The position numbers and the translations under genes are program-made. The notes beneath the pieces were generated by a model that was not told where the DNA came from, did no database searches, and was given only the letters and a program-made list of their open reading frames with translations. From contig WHSM01000002.1 in assembly GCA_009380105.1 (NCBI GenBank), positions 1-47,892 of the forward strand: DNA of 47,892 nt. Reading direction: 5' to 3'. The DNA is from Micromonosporaceae bacterium (GTDB lineage Bacteria; Actinomycetota; Actinomycetes; Mycobacteriales; Micromonosporaceae). The stretch's first letter is position 1; each line of letters opens with the position of its first letter. This document shows, in pieces, positions 38,659 to 47,892 of this stretch.

Positions 38659-38678
38659 GGAATTCCGATCGATATAGT
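38659..38678 (+). promoter_or_regulatory. AT-rich promoter of the TSUP gene
   Basis: TATAGT (38673-38678) is a near-consensus -10. The palindrome GGAATTCC (38659-38666) lies where a regulator could block or assist polymerase, and CTATA (38652-38656) is inverted at TATAG (38673-38677). No -35 is evident. The ATG is at 38715. Confidence 0.5.
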
Positions 38679-38714
38679 AGACAATCCGCTGGCCAGTGGT
38701 TCAGAATCGGTCGG

Positions 38715-39635
38715 ATGGACTGGGTGCTCGTGGTGGCCGGCTTCGGCGTCGGGATCGTGGTCGGCCTGACCGGCATGGGTGGCGGCGCGCTGATGACCCC
38801 GGTGCTCGTGCTCTTCTTCGGCATTCCGCCGCTCACCGCCGTCTCCAGCGACCTCGTGGTCAGCGCCCTGATGAAGCCTGTCGGCGGGATGGTGCACATC
38901 CGCCGCCGCACCGTGAACTGGTCGCTGGTCGGCTGGCTGTGCGTCGGTAGCGTGCCGGGCGCGTTCGCCGGTGTCCTGGTGCTGCGCGCGATCGGTGACG
39001 GCGACCGGCTGCAGGCCGCCGTCAAGACCGCCCTCGGCGCCGCACTGCTCATCGCTGTGGCCGGTCTGGTCTTCCGGGCGTGCACCCAGTTCGCCGACGG
39101 GGTCGCGCGGCGGCGGGAGGCGGCGGGAGGCGCCGCGCCACCCGAAGACGTGACCCGCGCCCAGCCGCTGCCGACAGCGTTGGTGGGAGCGGTTGGCGGG
39201 CTCATCGTCGGGATGACGAGCGTCGGCTCCGGCTCGCTGATCATCATCGCGCTGCTGATGCTCTATCCGCTGCTGAAACCGTCTCACCTGGTCGGCACCG
39301 ACCTGGTGCAGGCGGTGCCGCTGGTCTCCGCGGCCGCGCTCGGCCACCTGCTGTTCGGCGACTTCCAGCTGAGCCTGGCCGCGGCGCTGCTGCTGGGCTC
39401 CGTGCCCGGGGTGTGGCTCGGCGCCCAACTCTCCTCCCGCTCCCCCGGCGGCCTCGTCCGGGTCGCCCTGACCGTCGTGCTGCTCGCCAGCGGCCTGAAG
39501 CTGCTCGGCCTGTCCAACCCGGCGCTGCTCGCGACGCTGGGCGCGGCGATCGCCTGCGGCGTCCTGGGCTGGACGGCGCTGCGACGCCGGCACGGCCTGC
39601 CCGCGCTGCGCCGCGACGGGCGCGTCGGCGTGTGA
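38715..39635 (+). CDS. TSUP-family (TauE/SafE) membrane transporter
   Basis: A 306-residue membrane protein with eight or nine helices in two related halves. Each begins with a glycine-rich family signature: GFGVGIVVGLTGMGGGALMTP and VGGLIVGMTSVGSGSLIII. The halves are joined by a charged loop (RRREAAGGAAPPEDVTR). TSUP proteins move sulfur oxyanions or organosulfonates; direction and substrate are not readable. ATG at 38715. Its AT-rich promoter region contrasts with the neighbouring GC. Confidence 0.87.
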   Translation: MDWVLVVAGFGVGIVVGLTGMGGGALMTPVLVLFFGIPPLTAVSSDLVVSALMKPVGGMVHIRRRTVNWSLVGWLCVGSVPGAFAGVLVLRAIGDGDRLQAAVKTALGAALLIAVAGLVFRACTQFADGVARRREAAGGAAPPEDVTRAQPLPTALVGAVGGLIVGMTSVGSGSLIIIALLMLYPLLKPSHLVGTDLVQAVPLVSAAALGHLLFGDFQLSLAAALLLGSVPGVWLGAQLSSRSPGGLVRVALTVVLLASGLKLLGLSNPALLATLGAAIACGVLGWTALRRRHGLPALRRDGRVGV

Positions 39636-39678
39636 CCAGACCGCCGGCGCGACGACGCCAGGGCGCAGGTGGCGGGCG

Positions 39679-40593
39679 CTACATCGGCAGCGTGTCGCCC
39701 TGGACCGCTTCGATGTCCATCTCCACGTACAGCTTCGCGCCCACCACCGCGATGCCGGCCCGCACCAGGTCGTTGTACTTCATCGCGAAGTCATCCCGAT
39801 ACAGCTCGGCGGTCGCGCGGAACCCGATCCTGGTGCCGCCGAACGGGTCCGGACCCACACCGAGATACGTCATGTGCACCGGCACCGTTCGGGTGATCGA
39901 GGTGATCGTCAGCTCCCCGTTCATCACCCAGCGGTCGTCTGCCTGCGGCGCGACGCCACCGCAGCGGTACCGGATGATCGGGTAGTTGTCCACGTCCAGG
40001 AAGTCCGCGGAAAGCAGGTGGTCGTCGCGCATCTTGATGCCCGTGTCGACGCTGTCCGCCTTGATCTCCACCTCCACCGTGGAGCGCTCGATCGGCTCGG
40101 CCACCTGGATCTGGCCGGACACGTCCCGCAGCCATCCCCGCACGCTGGCCAGGCCGATGTGCCGCGCCGTGACGAGGATCTTTGAGTGCACCGGGTCGAT
40201 GGTCCAGAGCCCGGGCGGCGGAAGCTGCGTGTCGGCCGCGCGTGGCAGCACGACGACCCCGAGCGACGCCCCGCCGCTGGCGGTGACGATCGCAGTGCGC
40301 GCGGCCGGCGTGTACCCCGGGGCCGTCACGATCACCGTGTACGCCCCGGGCGGCAACGCCGGGGTCGCGGCTTCGCCCCGATCGCTCGCCTCGGCCCGCG
40401 CCACCTGGTTGCCGGACAGGTCCATCACCGTGACCACGGCCTCCGGTATCGGCCAGTCGTCGCTGGTCTGCGCCTGCACCGACACACCACGCCCCAGCGA
40501 GCCGATCATCGACTGTCGGGGCATGTTCCGGACCTGGTGCTGGCCGGGTTGGCCCATGAACTCTCCGTGGCCCCCGACCGCGCCGTTGCTCAT
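39679..40593 (-). CDS. YceI-family protein with N-terminal carboxypeptidase-regulatory-like domain
   Basis: A 304-residue protein without signal peptide. Residues about 35-118 form a Cna/CarboxypepD-type beta domain (AVVTVMDLSGNQVARAEASD and LPPGAYTVIVTAPGYTPAA). Residues 130-300 are YceI, a lipocalin-like barrel binding polyisoprenoid lipids: GLWTIDPVHSKILVTARHIG, SADFLDVDNYPIIRYR, and LTITSITRTVPVHMTYLG. ATG at 40593 follows GAGGAGCGAG. It lies 42 bases downstream of a membrane protein containing three copies of the same beta-domain type, so the two are probably one operon. Confidence 0.87.
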   Translation of the reverse strand: MSNGAVGGHGEFMGQPGQHQVRNMPRQSMIGSLGRGVSVQAQTSDDWPIPEAVVTVMDLSGNQVARAEASDRGEAATPALPPGAYTVIVTAPGYTPAARTAIVTASGGASLGVVVLPRAADTQLPPPGLWTIDPVHSKILVTARHIGLASVRGWLRDVSGQIQVAEPIERSTVEVEIKADSVDTGIKMRDDHLLSADFLDVDNYPIIRYRCGGVAPQADDRWVMNGELTITSITRTVPVHMTYLGVGPDPFGGTRIGFRATAELYRDDFAMKYNDLVRAGIAVVGAKLYVEMDIEAVQGDTLPM

Positions 40594-40635
40594 CTACTCG
40601 CTCCTCGTCTCGCAAAGTCAGTCTGGGTGGACCCG

Positions 40636-41895
40636 TCAGTCCTCTGGGTGCCTCAACTCCACATCGTGCTCGTGTTTGCGGCCGCTGAACACCTGCAGAT
40701 TGGCCGTCACCGGCGGATAACCCGTCGCCTGGAGCGTGTAGTGCCCCTCCGGCACGTCGTTGAACATGTACTCGCCGGACGCGTCGGTCCGGACCACGCC
40801 CACCACGTTGCCTTCGGCGTCCAGCAGCGTGACGCGCGCGTCCTGCACCGGGCGCAGATCGCGGCCCCCCAGCGCCGTGCCTCGCAGGTACGCGCCGGCC
40901 GAAAGCTCGATGTCCTGGACGGTGGGGCCGCTGTCGGAGACGGTGACCAACCGCGCGGCCGGCCGGAACGGCGAAGCGCTGGCGGCGAGCGTGTAGGAGC
41001 CCCCGACGAGCTCGGCGAACCGGTACCTGCCGTGCAGGTCGGCGCTGGTGGAGTCGATCACCTCGCCGCGCATGTCCAGCAGCGTCACCAACGCCGAGGG
41101 CACGGGCTCGTCGCTGTCTGCGACGCGCACCAGGCCCGACAGCTCGGCCAGGCCGGTCAGCACGATCGCCAGGCTCACCGGCTGCTCGGCGACCGTCACC
41201 GTGGAGGCCTGCGGATGATGCGCCCGGGCCCGCGCGATCAGGAAGTAGCTGCCGGCGCTGGGCACGGGCAGGCTGTACGAGCCGTCCGACGCGGTGGCGC
41301 CACGTCCGATCTGACCGCCGGCGAGGTCGATCAGCGTCAGCGAAGCGCCCGCGATGACGCCGCCGCCGGCCTCGCGGACCTGCCCGTGGATCATCGCCGT
41401 AGGGCGCGGCGACGGGGAGCGGGGGAAGCTCGACCCGAGAGCCGGTCTTCGCGGCAACGGGGGCGGGGCGCCGGAGTCTGGCGCCTGCATGTCGATCCGG
41501 GCCATCGACCGGCCGCCGGGGTCCGAGTAGCCGCTGGACTCCGAGAACGTCAACGCCCGCTCCTCCGGCGGCATGGCCGGGAACACCGGGCGCTCCTGGT
41601 GGTGGCGGCCCTGGTCATGGTCGAGCGCGGGCTCAGGCTGACGCCTCGGCTCGCGGTCGTAGGTGGACTCGCGGTCGTACCGCGCCGGGGAGGCGGGCAG
41701 GTACGGCGTCTGCGGGTGCGGCTCCAGCGGCGCCTCCGCGAGCGGGCCCACGCGGCCGCCCGCGGACCGGTCGCCGTGCGACCTGGGCGCGTGCCGGGCG
41801 CCGCGCTGACGCCCCACGAGGAGCCAGGTGCCGAGCCCCAGCGTGGTCAGTGACAACAGACCCAAGAGCAGCCATGGCAAGAGGTCAGCGAACAC
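40636..41895 (-). CDS. Membrane-anchored protein with repeated carboxypeptidase-regulatory-like domains
   Basis: A 419-residue protein. One N-terminal helix (FADLLPWLLLGLLSLTTLGL) is followed by a charged, Pro-rich, disordered linker (about 30-155). Three immunoglobulin-like beta domains follow, each with a xTxxxLxD/xGxYxF pattern: IAGASLTLIDLAGGQIGRG, VPSALVTLLDMRGEVIDST and VQDARVTLLDAEGNVVGVV. GTG at 41895 follows CAGGAGCGTGTT. No enzyme site is visible; a structural or adhesive role with the YceI partner is inferred. Confidence 0.8.
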   Translation of the reverse strand: MFADLLPWLLLGLLSLTTLGLGTWLLVGRQRGARHAPRSHGDRSAGGRVGPLAEAPLEPHPQTPYLPASPARYDRESTYDREPRRQPEPALDHDQGRHHQERPVFPAMPPEERALTFSESSGYSDPGGRSMARIDMQAPDSGAPPPLPRRPALGSSFPRSPSPRPTAMIHGQVREAGGGVIAGASLTLIDLAGGQIGRGATASDGSYSLPVPSAGSYFLIARARAHHPQASTVTVAEQPVSLAIVLTGLAELSGLVRVADSDEPVPSALVTLLDMRGEVIDSTSADLHGRYRFAELVGGSYTLAASASPFRPAARLVTVSDSGPTVQDIELSAGAYLRGTALGGRDLRPVQDARVTLLDAEGNVVGVVRTDASGEYMFNDVPEGHYTLQATGYPPVTANLQVFSGRKHEHDVELRHPED

Positions 41896-41982
41896 AACAC
41901 GCTCCTGTACTCACATCTGAGCAACCCGACGGGTTAGTGGCCGGCGCGCGCGCCATCGTCCGCCGTGAACCGGCAAGCCCGC

Positions 41983-42012
41983 ACAATATCGGCGTTGAGG
42001 AATCAGCGGCAA
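41983..42012 (-). promoter_or_regulatory. Promoter of the beta-domain/yceI operon
   Basis: On the minus strand TTGCCG (42012-42007) and TATTGT (41988-41983) are 18 bases apart. The transcript would begin about 80 bases before the GTG at 41895. Confidence 0.5.
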
Positions 42013-42076
42013 TCCCGTACCCCCCAAAAGGGACGGTCGAATTTGACCGGGCGCCGGCGCCGCGTGTCGGACTCGG

Positions 42077-42568
42077 TCACGAACCGATGTGACAGACCAT
42101 CAACTGCTCACGCGCTCGCGGAAGGTCAGGGGACGGCATGTACTCGTTGACTGCGGTGAAGCCATGCCGCTCGTAGAGCCGCCGAGCCGGCGCGTTGTGC
42201 TCCAGCACCCACAGGTCGACCCGTCCGTGACTGCGTTGGCGGGCCCAGTCGAGCACCTCGGCGACGAGCACGTCACCGACTCCGCGACCACGCCACGCGG
42301 GCCGCACCCACAGGCCCACGAGCATCGGGATCGAGCCGAACGGCAGCCACGCGCCGACCTGGCCGACCAGATCCTCGCCGGCCACGGCGAGCGCCCACAC
42401 CCCCGAGTCGGGATCCAGGCGCTCCCGCCAGTCGCTCTCGTCGTACCGGCGGGCCCGCGTGAGCTCTGCCGGGAACACCTCCGGGGACTCGGCGAGCGCC
42501 GCGAGCCTCACCTCGCGCCACGCTCGCCAGTCATCGGGGCCGACGCGCCTCGCCGACACGACGCTCAT
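42077..42568 (-). CDS. GNAT acetyltransferase (tandem copy 1)
   Basis: A 163-residue GNAT enzyme. The acetyl-CoA loop is VRPAWRGRGVGDVLVAEVLDWAR (with RGRGVG), followed by LWVLEHNAPARRLYERHGF. It is clearly paralogous to the next gene (shared RRVGPDDWRAWREVRLAAL-type start, RLDPDSGV and VAEVLDWAR). Substrate unknown. ATG at 42568. Confidence 0.9.
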   Translation of the reverse strand: MSVVSARRVGPDDWRAWREVRLAALAESPEVFPAELTRARRYDESDWRERLDPDSGVWALAVAGEDLVGQVGAWLPFGSIPMLVGLWVRPAWRGRGVGDVLVAEVLDWARQRSHGRVDLWVLEHNAPARRLYERHGFTAVNEYMPSPDLPRAREQLMVCHIGS

Positions 42569-42639
42569 GCCGGACGACCGTACGGATCTCCGCTGCCCCG
42601 GTCAACGGACCACACGACGTGCGTCCACGCCGCCGTCAG

Positions 42640-43128
42640 CTAGAGCGCACGCACCATCCGCTCCTCCCGCAGGCAGGGGTGGTGCGGGTACGGCATGAAC
42701 TCTCCCGTCGAGACGAACCCGTGGCGCTGGTACAGCCGCCGGGCCGGCTCGTTGTCCTCCACCACCCACAGCTTGACGCGCTCGTGACGCCGCTCCCGCG
42801 CCCAGTCGAGCACCTCAGCGACCAATGCGCCCGCGGCCCCGGCGCCGCGCGATGCCGGCCGGATCCACATACTCACCAGCTCCGGATCCGGGGCGTCCTC
42901 CGGCAGGTACGTGCCCACCAGGCCGGCGAAAGCCTCGTCCACGACCGCCAGGACCCTGACCCCTGTGGCGGGGTCGAGCCGTTGCCGCCAGGTCGGCTCG
43001 TCGAAGGTCAGCTCTCGCTCCAGGGTCGAGGAGAACGCCTCAGGGGTGTCGGTCAGCGCGGCGAGCCGCACCTCGCGCCAGGAGCGCCACTCGTCCGGGC
43101 CGACCCGGCGCACCGCCACCACGCTCAT
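42640..43128 (-). CDS. GNAT acetyltransferase (tandem copy 2)
   Basis: A 162-residue paralogue of the preceding gene, 71 bases away. It shares RRVGPDEWRSWREVRLAAL, RLDPATGV, VAEVLDWARERRHERVKLWV and EDNEPARRLYQRHGF. The acetyl-CoA loop reads RGAGAAG instead of RGRGVG, a small change that could alter cofactor binding. ATG at 43128. The pair looks like an old tandem duplication. Confidence 0.9.
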   Translation of the reverse strand: MSVVAVRRVGPDEWRSWREVRLAALTDTPEAFSSTLERELTFDEPTWRQRLDPATGVRVLAVVDEAFAGLVGTYLPEDAPDPELVSMWIRPASRGAGAAGALVAEVLDWARERRHERVKLWVVEDNEPARRLYQRHGFVSTGEFMPYPHHPCLREERMVRAL

Positions 43129-43194
43129 GACGACTCACGGTAGAAGCCCGCCCGGCTGGCCGCGACAGATTTTGCGGGCACGTCTCGATCCCGC

Positions 43195-45156
43195 CTACTG
43201 TGGCGCGGCGGCCGGACGGGCCGGCGCCGAGGTCTCTCCCGCGACCTTGCTGTCGTCGGTCATCGGCGGGAGCGGGCAGTGCAGCACGCCGCAGACGGTG
43301 CGCAGCAGCTCGACCTCCTGCACGGTCATCACGCCGTCGTGGCCGATCACGATGACCAGGCTCTGCACCAACAGCGCCTTCTCGGCGCCGTCGAGGCCGT
43401 CCAGGGCGGGCCACACCGAGTCGAGCGCGGTGATCCCCTGACCTGGCGGCGCGTACGGGATCGCCTCGCCTGGCAGCACCGCGGCCAGCCCGGCCCGGTA
43501 CGCGGCCTCGGCGGCCCGCGGATCGCGATCACCCACCCGGGCCAGCACCGCGAGCAGCGCGGCGACCTGCGCCTTGCTCGCCGCGAGCCGGCGACGCTGC
43601 TCGCCCCACGGCGGACGGTGGTGCATCAGCTCGTACAGCTCGGTGTGCAACAGCGCGGACAGGCAGTACTCGAAGACGTCGACCCGCCCGTCGGCGTGGA
43701 TCAACGCCGAGATCGTGCCGATCACCTGCTCCAGCTCGGGCTGGGACCGCCGCCGCAGCGCCGAGAACGCCAGCTCGGCCAGCGGCAGCCGCAACGTCGG
43801 CGCGAGCCCGCTCAACGCGGCGGCGTCCTGCCACGCCGCGTCGGCGAGCGGCTTCCCGTGGCGGGCGGCGATGGCCGCGTGCTGACGCGGGCGCACCTCG
43901 TTCTGCGGCGACATCAGCAGCCCGAGCATCAGCGGAACGACGGTGTCGGGGCGCCGGGCGCGCGCCTGGAACTGGTCGGGGATGCTGCGCAGGATGTTCC
44001 CGCCACGCTCGTACGACGAGGCGGTCGGCTCGCCGACGGCGCCAATCACGGCTTCCGGCCGCACCGCCACCGGACTGGACGCGGCGCGAGGTGGCGCCGG
44101 GGCCGCAGCGGGTGGGCCGGCCAGGCCCATCGCCTGGTCCTCCGCCGGGCCGGACGGCGGATGCTGCGCCCACCGCTGGCTGAGCTGCTCCATCTCGGCC
44201 GGGTTGAACGAGGGTTCGAGCACCTGGATCCGCCGCACCAACGGCGGGTGGGTGGCGAAGGCGGACGACAGGCGCATGCCGTCGCCGAAGAGCATGTGGC
44301 TGACGTCTTCCACCTTGCCGCTGCGCAGTTTCGAGCCGGCCTCCAGGCCGCCGATCTTCTTCAGGGCGCCGGCGATCCCAGAGGTCTGCCGCGTGAACTG
44401 CACGGCCGAGGCGTCGGCCAGGTACTCGCGCTGCCGCGACACGGCCGCCTTGATCAGCCGCCCGACGAGCACGCCGATGTACCCGGCGGCCAACGTCACC
44501 AGCGCGATCATCACGATCGGCACGGCGTTCTTGCCGCGCCCGCCGCCGCCGTACAGCAGGAAACGCCCCACCACGGCGAGCGCCAGGATGCCGAAGAGCA
44601 GGCCCATCAGCCGGATGTTCAGCCGCATGTCGCCGTTCACGACGTGGCTGAACTCGTGCGCGATCACGCCCTGCAACTCGTTGCGGTTCAGCCGCTCCAG
44701 CGCGCCGCGGGTGACCGCGACCGCGGCGTCGGCCGGCGACCAGCCGGCCGCGAACGCGTTGATTCCCGGCTCGTTCGGCAGCAGATACAGCTCGGGCACC
44801 GGGGTGCCGGAGGCGATCGCGATCTCCTCGACCACGTTGCGCAACCGCCGCAGTTGCGGGTCGGTCGTGTCCTCGGCCACGTACACGCCGCCGAGGCTCT
44901 GGGCGATCCGGCCCCCGCCGCCGCCGCGCAGCAGCAGCATCCGGACCCAGGAGGTCAGGCCGATCAGCAGGCCGGTGGCCAGGCTCACCGCCCCGAGCAG
45001 CATGGCGATGGTCTGCGGCGGCTGGGCGTACAGCGAGAAGCCGACCAGCACCGCCAGGTCGACCGCGACGATGATGCCCGCCACGGCCAGCAGGAAGAGC
45101 CACACCAGCCGATGGGAGACCTTGCGGACCTGGTGCTGGCGTTCGAAGAAGTTCAT
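43195..45156 (-). CDS. htpX: HtpX-like M48 membrane metalloprotease with long C-terminal extension
   Basis: A 653-residue protein, more than twice typical HtpX length. N-terminal helices (LVWLFLLAVAGIIVAVDLAV and AMLLGAVSLATGLLIGLTSW) precede the zinc motif GVIAHEFSHVVNGD (HEFSH, 167-171); two more helices and the third ligand in SRQREYLADASAVQFTR follow. After an Ala-Pro linker (about 340-375) comes an all-helical region of about 280 residues ending near IGHDGVMTVQEVELLRTVCG, reminiscent of TerB-like folds. It follows lemA by 33 bases; LemA-HtpX pairing in membrane quality control is common. Confidence 0.88.
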   Translation of the reverse strand: MNFFERQHQVRKVSHRLVWLFLLAVAGIIVAVDLAVLVGFSLYAQPPQTIAMLLGAVSLATGLLIGLTSWVRMLLLRGGGGGRIAQSLGGVYVAEDTTDPQLRRLRNVVEEIAIASGTPVPELYLLPNEPGINAFAAGWSPADAAVAVTRGALERLNRNELQGVIAHEFSHVVNGDMRLNIRLMGLLFGILALAVVGRFLLYGGGGRGKNAVPIVMIALVTLAAGYIGVLVGRLIKAAVSRQREYLADASAVQFTRQTSGIAGALKKIGGLEAGSKLRSGKVEDVSHMLFGDGMRLSSAFATHPPLVRRIQVLEPSFNPAEMEQLSQRWAQHPPSGPAEDQAMGLAGPPAAAPAPPRAASSPVAVRPEAVIGAVGEPTASSYERGGNILRSIPDQFQARARRPDTVVPLMLGLLMSPQNEVRPRQHAAIAARHGKPLADAAWQDAAALSGLAPTLRLPLAELAFSALRRRSQPELEQVIGTISALIHADGRVDVFEYCLSALLHTELYELMHHRPPWGEQRRRLAASKAQVAALLAVLARVGDRDPRAAEAAYRAGLAAVLPGEAIPYAPPGQGITALDSVWPALDGLDGAEKALLVQSLVIVIGHDGVMTVQEVELLRTVCGVLHCPLPPMTDDSKVAGETSAPARPAAAPQ

Positions 45157-45189
45157 CGCGTGTCCAATGACAACGAGGGGCGGGTCGCG

Positions 45190-45786
45190 TCAGAAGGAGA
45201 TTCGCGGAACCTCGCGCGTCTCAGGCGAGTCCACCTCCAGCAGCGCCGCCGCCTGGAACCCGAACATGCCGGCGAAGATGTTGGACGGGAAGACCTCGCG
45301 CTTGTTGTTGTAGTGCATCACCGAGTCGTTGTAGGCCTGGCGCGCGAACGCGACCCGGTTCTCGGTCGAGGTCAGTTCCTCGGAGAGCTGCATCATGTTC
45401 TGGTTGGCCTTCAGATCCGGGTACGCCTCGCTCAACGCGAACAGCCGGCCCAGGGTCGCGGTGAGCATGTTCTCCGCGCCGGACAGGTTGTGCATCGCGT
45501 TCGGGTCGCCCGGGTTGGCGCTGGCCGGCCCCTGCGCCTGGACCGCCGCGTTGCGCGCCTGGATCACCGCCTCCAGGGTCTCCCGCTCGTGCTTGATGTA
45601 GCCCTTCGCGGTCTCCACCAGGTTCGGGATCAGGTCGTGCCGGCGCGTCAGCTGCACGTCGATCTGCGCGAACGCGTTCTTGTACCCGTTGCGCAGGCGC
45701 ACCAGGCCGTTGTAGATCCCGATCGCCACGAAGACCAGCACCAGCAGTATCACCAGCGCGACGATCCCGATTATCAGCCCTGTCAC
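45190..45786 (-). CDS. lemA: LemA-family membrane protein
   Basis: A 198-residue protein with one N-terminal helix (LIIGIVALVILLVLVFVAIG) and a long helical extracellular or cytoplasmic body carrying the LemA signature YNGLVRLRNGYKNAFAQIDV, then RRHDLIPNLVETAKGYIKHE. The GTG at 45786 with GGAGG six bases upstream was preferred to a much longer frame whose N-terminal extension has no family match. It is paired with the HtpX-like protease. Confidence 0.9.
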   Translation of the reverse strand: MTGLIIGIVALVILLVLVFVAIGIYNGLVRLRNGYKNAFAQIDVQLTRRHDLIPNLVETAKGYIKHERETLEAVIQARNAAVQAQGPASANPGDPNAMHNLSGAENMLTATLGRLFALSEAYPDLKANQNMMQLSEELTSTENRVAFARQAYNDSVMHYNNKREVFPSNIFAGMFGFQAAALLEVDSPETREVPRISF

Positions 45787-45798
45787 GTCATCCTCCAC

Positions 45799-45808
45799 GG
45801 TCACAGTA
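45799..45808 (-). promoter_or_regulatory. Possible -10 region of lemA
   Basis: TACTGT on the minus strand (45808-45803) lies 16 bases before the GTG, within the ten-base TACTGTGACC. The same ten bases precede the 106-residue gene at 4048-4039. No -35 was found. Confidence 0.3.
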
Positions 45809-45976
45809 AGGCGCGTCCGCGTGCGATCACGCCCCGTTCCGGCCCAGCATACGTACGCCACGCCAGGCTGGCGCGCGTAAGGGACAGCCGCGCCTTCACG
45901 CGATGTGACCACACCCACGCCCGTCAGCGGCGCCCTGGTGCCGGATACCGGACGCTGAGCGGCGAGTATTGATGGC

Positions 45977-47839
<1,863 letters not shown>

Positions 47840-47864
47840 CCGCGCGCGTCGTATGCTGCCCGCC

Positions 47865-47892
47865 GTGACCGAGCACCTGCGCGCCCTGGAGC
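47865..47892 (+). CDS. Start of a further gene, cut by the window edge
   Basis: GTG at 47865 opens a frame MTEHLRALE that runs off the window. TATGCT (47852-47857) lies at the distance expected for a leaderless start. Only nine codons are visible, so the product cannot be named. Confidence 0.35.

Noticed and set aside
43279-45972. An 897-codon plus-strand frame opposite the protease and lemA
   Set aside because: Antisense shadow with no recognisable domain; both minus-strand genes are strongly supported.

Overview
The window is high-GC actinobacterial chromosome. That is shown by RbpA, WhiA, OpcA, a SufR-type Fe-S regulator, a maleylpyruvate-isomerase-like enzyme of the mycothiol-dependent family, frequent GTG starts and strong GC codon bias. 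The set fits a spore-forming, mycothiol-producing actinomycete (Streptosporangiales-, Micromonosporales- or Streptomyces-like). I cannot name the genus from the sequence alone. No rRNA, tRNA, CRISPR array or intact insertion sequence was seen.

Layout. 1-5.2 kb: 5' end of sufB with its regulator sufR, heme A synthase (ctaA), a decayed ion-channel pseudogene, an ATP-grasp gene coupled to a small hypothetical gene, and heme O synthase (ctaB). 5.2-13.8 kb: the pentose phosphate block tkt-tal, pgi on the opposite strand, and zwf-opcA-pgl. 13.9-14.7 kb: rbpA and secG. 14.7-20.4 kb: an accessory island holding a lasso-peptide cluster. 20.5-25.3 kb: an orphan peptide-type ABC substrate-binding lipoprotein, then tpiA-pgk-gap. 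25.5-30.6 kb: whiA-yvcK-rapZ-uvrC. 30.6-35.8 kb: a cupin regulator divergent from azlCD, a Rieske lipoprotein and uvrA. 36-40.6 kb: rsgA, a mycothiol-type enzyme, an MBL-fold hydrolase, a TSUP transporter and a YceI-family protein. 40.6-47.9 kb: a membrane-anchored carboxypeptidase-regulatory-like protein, two tandem GNAT paralogues, an HtpX-like protease, lemA and typA, with the start of one more gene at the right edge.

Main discovery. The island between secG and the tpiA-pgk-gap genes contains an unlisted 46-codon precursor gene (18009-18149, minus strand). Its predicted core is GGSGSSIEDKRYPYG. It is followed by an asparagine-synthetase-like lasso cyclase, a fused leader-binding/transglutaminase-like protease, and a GNAT acetyltransferase, in one tightly coupled operon. 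Position for position the core resembles albusnodin, the acetylated lasso peptide: Gly1, Glu8-Asp9-Lys10-Arg11 and Tyr14. I therefore predict a ring closed from Gly1 to Glu8 or Asp9, and acetylation of Lys10. A SAM methyltransferase diverges from the operon across a perfect 19-bp inverted repeat, and an XRE/TPR regulator ends exactly where the methyltransferase ends. No dedicated exporter gene is visible.

How the genes work together. The conserved blocks form central carbon metabolism (oxidative and non-oxidative pentose phosphate pathway, lower glycolysis), heme A/O supply for the terminal oxidase, Fe-S assembly and DNA excision repair. The lasso island is the accessory, probably horizontally acquired, secondary-metabolite insertion among them.
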